DNA from: Acidobacteriota bacterium
GTDB taxonomy: Bacteria > Acidobacteriota > Blastocatellia > RBC074
NCBI GenBank assembly: GCA_017991275.1
Contig: JAGNMH010000198.1
Coordinates: 1 to 8,398, forward strand
Direction: 5' to 3'
DNA length: 8,398 bases
In this document: piece after piece, positions 5,128 through 8,398 of the stretch
Layout of the letters: each line of letters starts with the position of its first letter
How positions within the stretch are numbered: position 1 is the first letter of the stretch
Notes under the pieces: model-generated
The model's input: only the letters and a program-made list of their open reading frames with translations
What the model was told of the DNA's origin: nothing
Databases searched by the model: none
Position numbers and translations under genes: made by a program

Positions 5128-8100
5128 TTGACCCCTGAACGTTGGCAACAAATTGAAAAGCTTTGTTACGAAGCTCTGGAACTGGATTCGGAGCGGCGGG
5201 ATGCCTTTTTGCATCACATTCGCGCCGATGACGAAGAGCTTGGGCGCGAAGTTGAATCCATGCTCGCCGCGCATGACCATGCTGGCAATTTCCTGCAACA
5301 GAACGCCTTTGAAATCGAAGCCGAGGCGTTGGTTAAGGATGAGGCTTTGGAAAAGACCCGCCCCTTGCCGGCGCAAAGTTTCAGCCATTACCGGATTCTT
5401 TCCAGAATAGGCGCGGGCGGCATGGGCGAAGTCTGGTTGGCGCGGGATACCAAACTGGATCGCAACGTCGCGCTGAAATTTCTTCCCACTCAGTTCACTT
5501 CCGACAGCGACCGCTTGCAACGCTTCGTCCGCGAAGCCAAAGCCGCTTCGGCGCTCAATCATCCGAACATCATCACCATCCACGAAATCGGTGAAGCCGA
5601 AAGCGCCGAAGGCAAAACTCATTTCATCGCCACAGAATTTATCGAAGGCCAGACTTTGCGACAGGTTCTGGCGAACGAAGAACTGAACCTGAAAAAAGCT
5701 CTGGACATCGCCGCCCAGGCCGCCGCCGCGCTGGACGCCGCTCATCACGCGGGCATCGTCCACCGAGACATAAAACCCGAAAACATCATGCTGCGCCCCG
5801 ACGGTTTGGTGAAGGTGCTGGATTTCGGATTGGCGAAACTAGATGTTCGGCGATCATTGCCGGAAGATTCTGTAGACACCTCGGCTCAAACTCAGCCAGC
5901 GATTGTCAAAACTCAGCCGGGAATGATTCTGGGAACGCTGCGTTACATGTCACCGGAACAAGCGCGAGGCCGCGAAGTTGACGCTCGGACAGATATTTTC
6001 AGCCTGGGCGTCGTGCTGTATGAACTGATTGCCAAACAGCCGCTCTTTGCCGGAGAAACCACCGCCGACGTCATCGCCGCCATCATCAACAAAGAACCCG
6101 AACCGCTGTCGGACTTTGCGCCCGACACACCCGAAGAGCTTGAACGCATCGTTTACAAAGCTCTGGCCAAAGACGCCCGCGACCGTTACCAGACTGCGCG
6201 CGATTTGCAGATTGACCTGCAAATGGTCAAAGACGATTTGGGATTGAGCGCACAAATCGCCCGGTTGCGTTCTTCAGGATCAAGACACCTTTCAGGGGAA
6301 TTGGCTAAGCCACAGTCTGGTTTTTCGCGGCTACTGGCTCATCGCTTTTTGCGCTGGAGCGTTATTGGAACTGGTGTCGCTCTGTTGCTGATCGTTTCTG
6401 TCATCCTGTGGAAAAGTTTTCGACAGTCACCTCGTTCACTGCCGCACGAACTGTCTTTTGACGCTCCGTTTGGAAAGAAAGGACAGGATTATGCGCTGTT
6501 TCTGGAAAGTCGGTTTTCTCCCAACGGGTTGCTGATCGCTTATGCTTCGGAAGATGGGCAGGGCAGTAACATTTGGATACGTCAGGTTGGCAGCGATGGA
6601 GAGCGACAGATTACTTCTGGCGAATGGGAAGACAGCAATCCGATCTGGTCACCTCAAAGCGACAAAATTGCTTTTATCTCGACACGAGGAAATCAATTGG
6701 GGATCTGGGCGACCAATCAAATGGGTGGAACTCTGACAGCCATCAAAACGCTTGGCGATGGGCAAACCCTGGCCAATCGCGGAAGATTGCGTTTGGTCGC
6801 GTGGTCAAAAGACGAACAGACGATTTATTACGAATGGCAATACAATCTTTATCGCCTGGATTTGAATAACAAAGACAAAAAGGCGACGCCGCTTGTCCAA
6901 ACGACTCAGCCTTTTCAATTGCCGCAGGATTTTTCTCTGTCCCCTGACGAACAGCAACTTGTTTTTACTGCCCGACAAAATGGCCAATACGATCTTTGGC
7001 GGATGAAGCTTGATGGGAACTCATTGCAGCGCATCACAAATGACGCTGCGTTGGATCAACATCCGTTTTGGCTAGGTGATGGCAGAGTGCTTTACAACTC
7101 CACGCGCGGAGAAAAAATGCAGCTTTACTCAGTTGAAGCTTCCGGTGGCGAACCGGCATTCGTTGCGACGGGCGCTCATCAATGTCAATTGACCGATTTT
7201 TCCGGGGCGACTCGTCGAATCCTCTGTTACGAACAACGAGATGATTCTGACATCTTGAGCGTGGACGCAGAATCTGGTGTGGAACGAGAGCTGACGGACG
7301 ATTATGGGGTTGAGCTTTGGTCCAGCGTTGCACCCAGGACTGTTCAGACATTGCTCTATCAGGCAATTTCGGCTGATAGCTTTGCTGGGGATATTCGTAA
7401 GGCAGTGTTATTCACCAAACCTACTGCTGCCAAAGGCAAAGCAGTTCGGCTTGTTGACAATGCGTTCGATGCGCAATGGTCGCCCGACGAAGAGCAAATC
7501 GCGTTTTTACGTCTGGCAGGGCAGACTGTCCAACTGTTGATGGTTAGCCCATTTGGCGGCGATCCGAAACCATTGATCACGGAAAACGTGTTCTTCGCCG
7601 GTTGGAGAAACAGTCCGCCGTACAACCGTGTCGAAGCCAGGTCATGGGATTGGGCGCCGGATAGCAAGGGCATCGCTTATTCTGCAAAACAAAATGGCGT
7701 CTTTAACATTTGGGTCAAACCGATTGATGGGTCTCAACCCATCAAAGTTTCGGGCAATACAAACACCAAACTGCTGATGGAATGTCCGACCTGGTCACCG
7801 AACGGTGAGCAGATTGCTTATGTGACTGAAACGAATCCCGCTGATCCAACTGCGGGCAAACAGGTGTGGAGCGTTTGGGTAAGCCGCAAGGATCAACCCG
7901 GCCAATCCAACATGATCTTTCAAACCGAAAGTCGCTTGAAGCTTCGCGGGTGGTTGAACAACGATCATTTGTTGGTGGCTTCGGCTGAAAATGTTGTCGG
8001 CAGCGGGCGCTCACCAACGACGGTTATGCTGGCCAGCCTGAGCGCCACAGTGTCTGGGAATCCACGCCCGCTCGGCGCTGCTTTGACTGAGACCTATTTG

Positions 8101-8349
8101 TCCAACCTGCACCTGACACGAGACGGCGGCAAACTCGCCTTCGTTAAGGTACAAGACAGGCGGCATGACATTTGGGTGGCATCGGTCAATGGCGACCATC
8201 TCAGTCCTCCCAGAAAAGTGACAAAAAACAACGACCCTGCTTTTCGCTTTGCCAGTCTAAGTTGGTCGCCGGACGGAAGAACCATCTATTACGACAAGCA
8301 AACTCGCTGGAATTTGCTGACCGCCAGCGTGCCCTTCAAGGAAGATTGA
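5128..8349 (+). CDS. Transmembrane serine/threonine protein kinase with C-terminal TolB/PD40-like beta-propeller
   Basis: A 1073-residue receptor-type Hanks kinase. An N-terminal segment (1-85, MTPERWQQIEKLC) of the kind seen in Acidobacteriota kinases precedes the kinase domain at about 88-370: P-loop GAGGMGEV (95-102), VALK with K117, alpha-C E136, HRDIKPEN (212-219), DFGLA (232-236) and SPEQ (275-278). All residues needed for phosphotransfer are present. The Thr/Ser/Gln-rich activation loop (about 237-268) offers likely autophosphorylation sites. One membrane helix spans about 410-428, placing the kinase in the cytoplasm and the rest outside. The exterior has WSPDG-type PD40 blade motifs at 464, 507, 604, 784, 842, 889, 996 and 1046, consistent with one or two propellers. 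The TTG start is supported by AAGGA 8 nt upstream and the conserved N-terminus. Ligand and targets are unknown; no partner gene is adjacent. Confidence 0.95.
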   Translation: MTPERWQQIEKLCYEALELDSERRDAFLHHIRADDEELGREVESMLAAHDHAGNFLQQNAFEIEAEALVKDEALEKTRPLPAQSFSHYRILSRIGAGGMGEVWLARDTKLDRNVALKFLPTQFTSDSDRLQRFVREAKAASALNHPNIITIHEIGEAESAEGKTHFIATEFIEGQTLRQVLANEELNLKKALDIAAQAAAALDAAHHAGIVHRDIKPENIMLRPDGLVKVLDFGLAKLDVRRSLPEDSVDTSAQTQPAIVKTQPGMILGTLRYMSPEQARGREVDARTDIFSLGVVLYELIAKQPLFAGETTADVIAAIINKEPEPLSDFAPDTPEELERIVYKALAKDARDRYQTARDLQIDLQMVKDDLGLSAQIARLRSSGSRHLSGELAKPQSGFSRLLAHRFLRWSVIGTGVALLLIVSVILWKSFRQSPRSLPHELSFDAPFGKKGQDYALFLESRFSPNGLLIAYASEDGQGSNIWIRQVGSDGERQITSGEWEDSNPIWSPQSDKIAFISTRGNQLGIWATNQMGGTLTAIKTLGDGQTLANRGRLRLVAWSKDEQTIYYEWQYNLYRLDLNNKDKKATPLVQTTQPFQLPQDFSLSPDEQQLVFTARQNGQYDLWRMKLDGNSLQRITNDAALDQHPFWLGDGRVLYNSTRGEKMQLYSVEASGGEPAFVATGAHQCQLTDFSGATRRILCYEQRDDSDILSVDAESGVERELTDDYGVELWSSVAPRTVQTLLYQAISADSFAGDIRKAVLFTKPTAAKGKAVRLVDNAFDAQWSPDEEQIAFLRLAGQTVQLLMVSPFGGDPKPLITENVFFAGWRNSPPYNRVEARSWDWAPDSKGIAYSAKQNGVFNIWVKPIDGSQPIKVSGNTNTKLLMECPTWSPNGEQIAYVTETNPADPTAGKQVWSVWVSRKDQPGQSNMIFQTESRLKLRGWLNNDHLLVASAENVVGSGRSPTTVMLASLSATVSGNPRPLGAALTETYLSNLHLTRDGGKLAFVKVQDRRHDIWVASVNGDHLSPPRKVTKNNDPAFRFASLSWSPDGRTIYYDKQTRWNLLTASVPFKED

Positions 8350-8398
8350 CCGAAGAAAATTTTCATTCGCCTGGCGGGTTTTGAGATTGCGTTACGCC
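8350..8398. other. Unassigned sequence at the right edge
   Basis: Forty-nine bases follow the kinase stop. No terminator hairpin is clear. A minus-strand frame could end at 8365-8363 after eleven codons from the edge, as a convergent gene would, but this is too short to support. Confidence 0.3.

Noticed and set aside
5113..5763. A 216-codon minus-strand frame opposite the kinase domain
   Set aside because: The plus strand carries a complete, motif-supported kinase here; the antisense translation shows no domain.
8363..8398. C-terminal end of a convergent minus-strand gene
   Set aside because: Only eleven codons are visible with no recognisable sequence; it cannot be told from chance.

Overview
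The window looks like part of a moderate-GC bacterial chromosome, most likely an Acidobacteriota genome (Blastocatellia-like). This is inferred mainly from the large serine/threonine kinase at the right end. It combines an N-terminus starting MTPERWQQIEKLC, a Hanks-type kinase domain, one membrane helix and a long TolB/PD40-like propeller, an architecture abundant in that phylum. The repeat-rich spacers and general coding style are compatible with this. No marker in the window proves the taxonomy.

Layout, left to right: (1) the first 197 codons of hisS on the minus strand, cut by the window edge, with a good sigma70-like promoter and a 7-bp tandem repeat in its leader; (2) a 340-bp divergent spacer with a REPIN-like paired inverted repeat ending just before the ribosome binding site of the next gene; (3) a crotonase-family protein (932-1681); (4) a spacer with a second, different paired inverted repeat; (5) an exported metallo-beta-lactamase-fold hydrolase (1830-2831); (6) a TetR-family regulator (2888-3547) whose promoter overlaps a 26-bp palindrome; (7) a spacer with a 9-bp tandem repeat that also encodes the regulator's last residues; (8) a complete thiolase (3671-4858) followed by a strong hairpin; (9) a 269-bp spacer without a gene; (10) the kinase-propeller receptor (5128-8349), starting at TTG; (11) 49 bp of unassigned sequence.

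The crotonase, TetR regulator and thiolase suggest a small acyl-CoA (fatty acid or related) degradation cluster. The regulator resembles the acyl-CoA-responsive TetR branch and probably represses itself through the palindrome at its promoter. The exported hydrolase lies in the same direction between them, but its substrate is unknown. No acyl-CoA dehydrogenase, ligase or 3-hydroxyacyl-CoA dehydrogenase is present, so the pathway is incomplete here. The kinase has its own leader and is probably a separate sensory gene.

I did not find a clear undescribed system. The most unusual signals are non-coding: four successive spacers each carry a different repeat close to a gene's start or end, and the TetR operator, promoter and upstream stop codon are packed into 50 bp. 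The altered crotonase active site is the most interesting protein-level feature.
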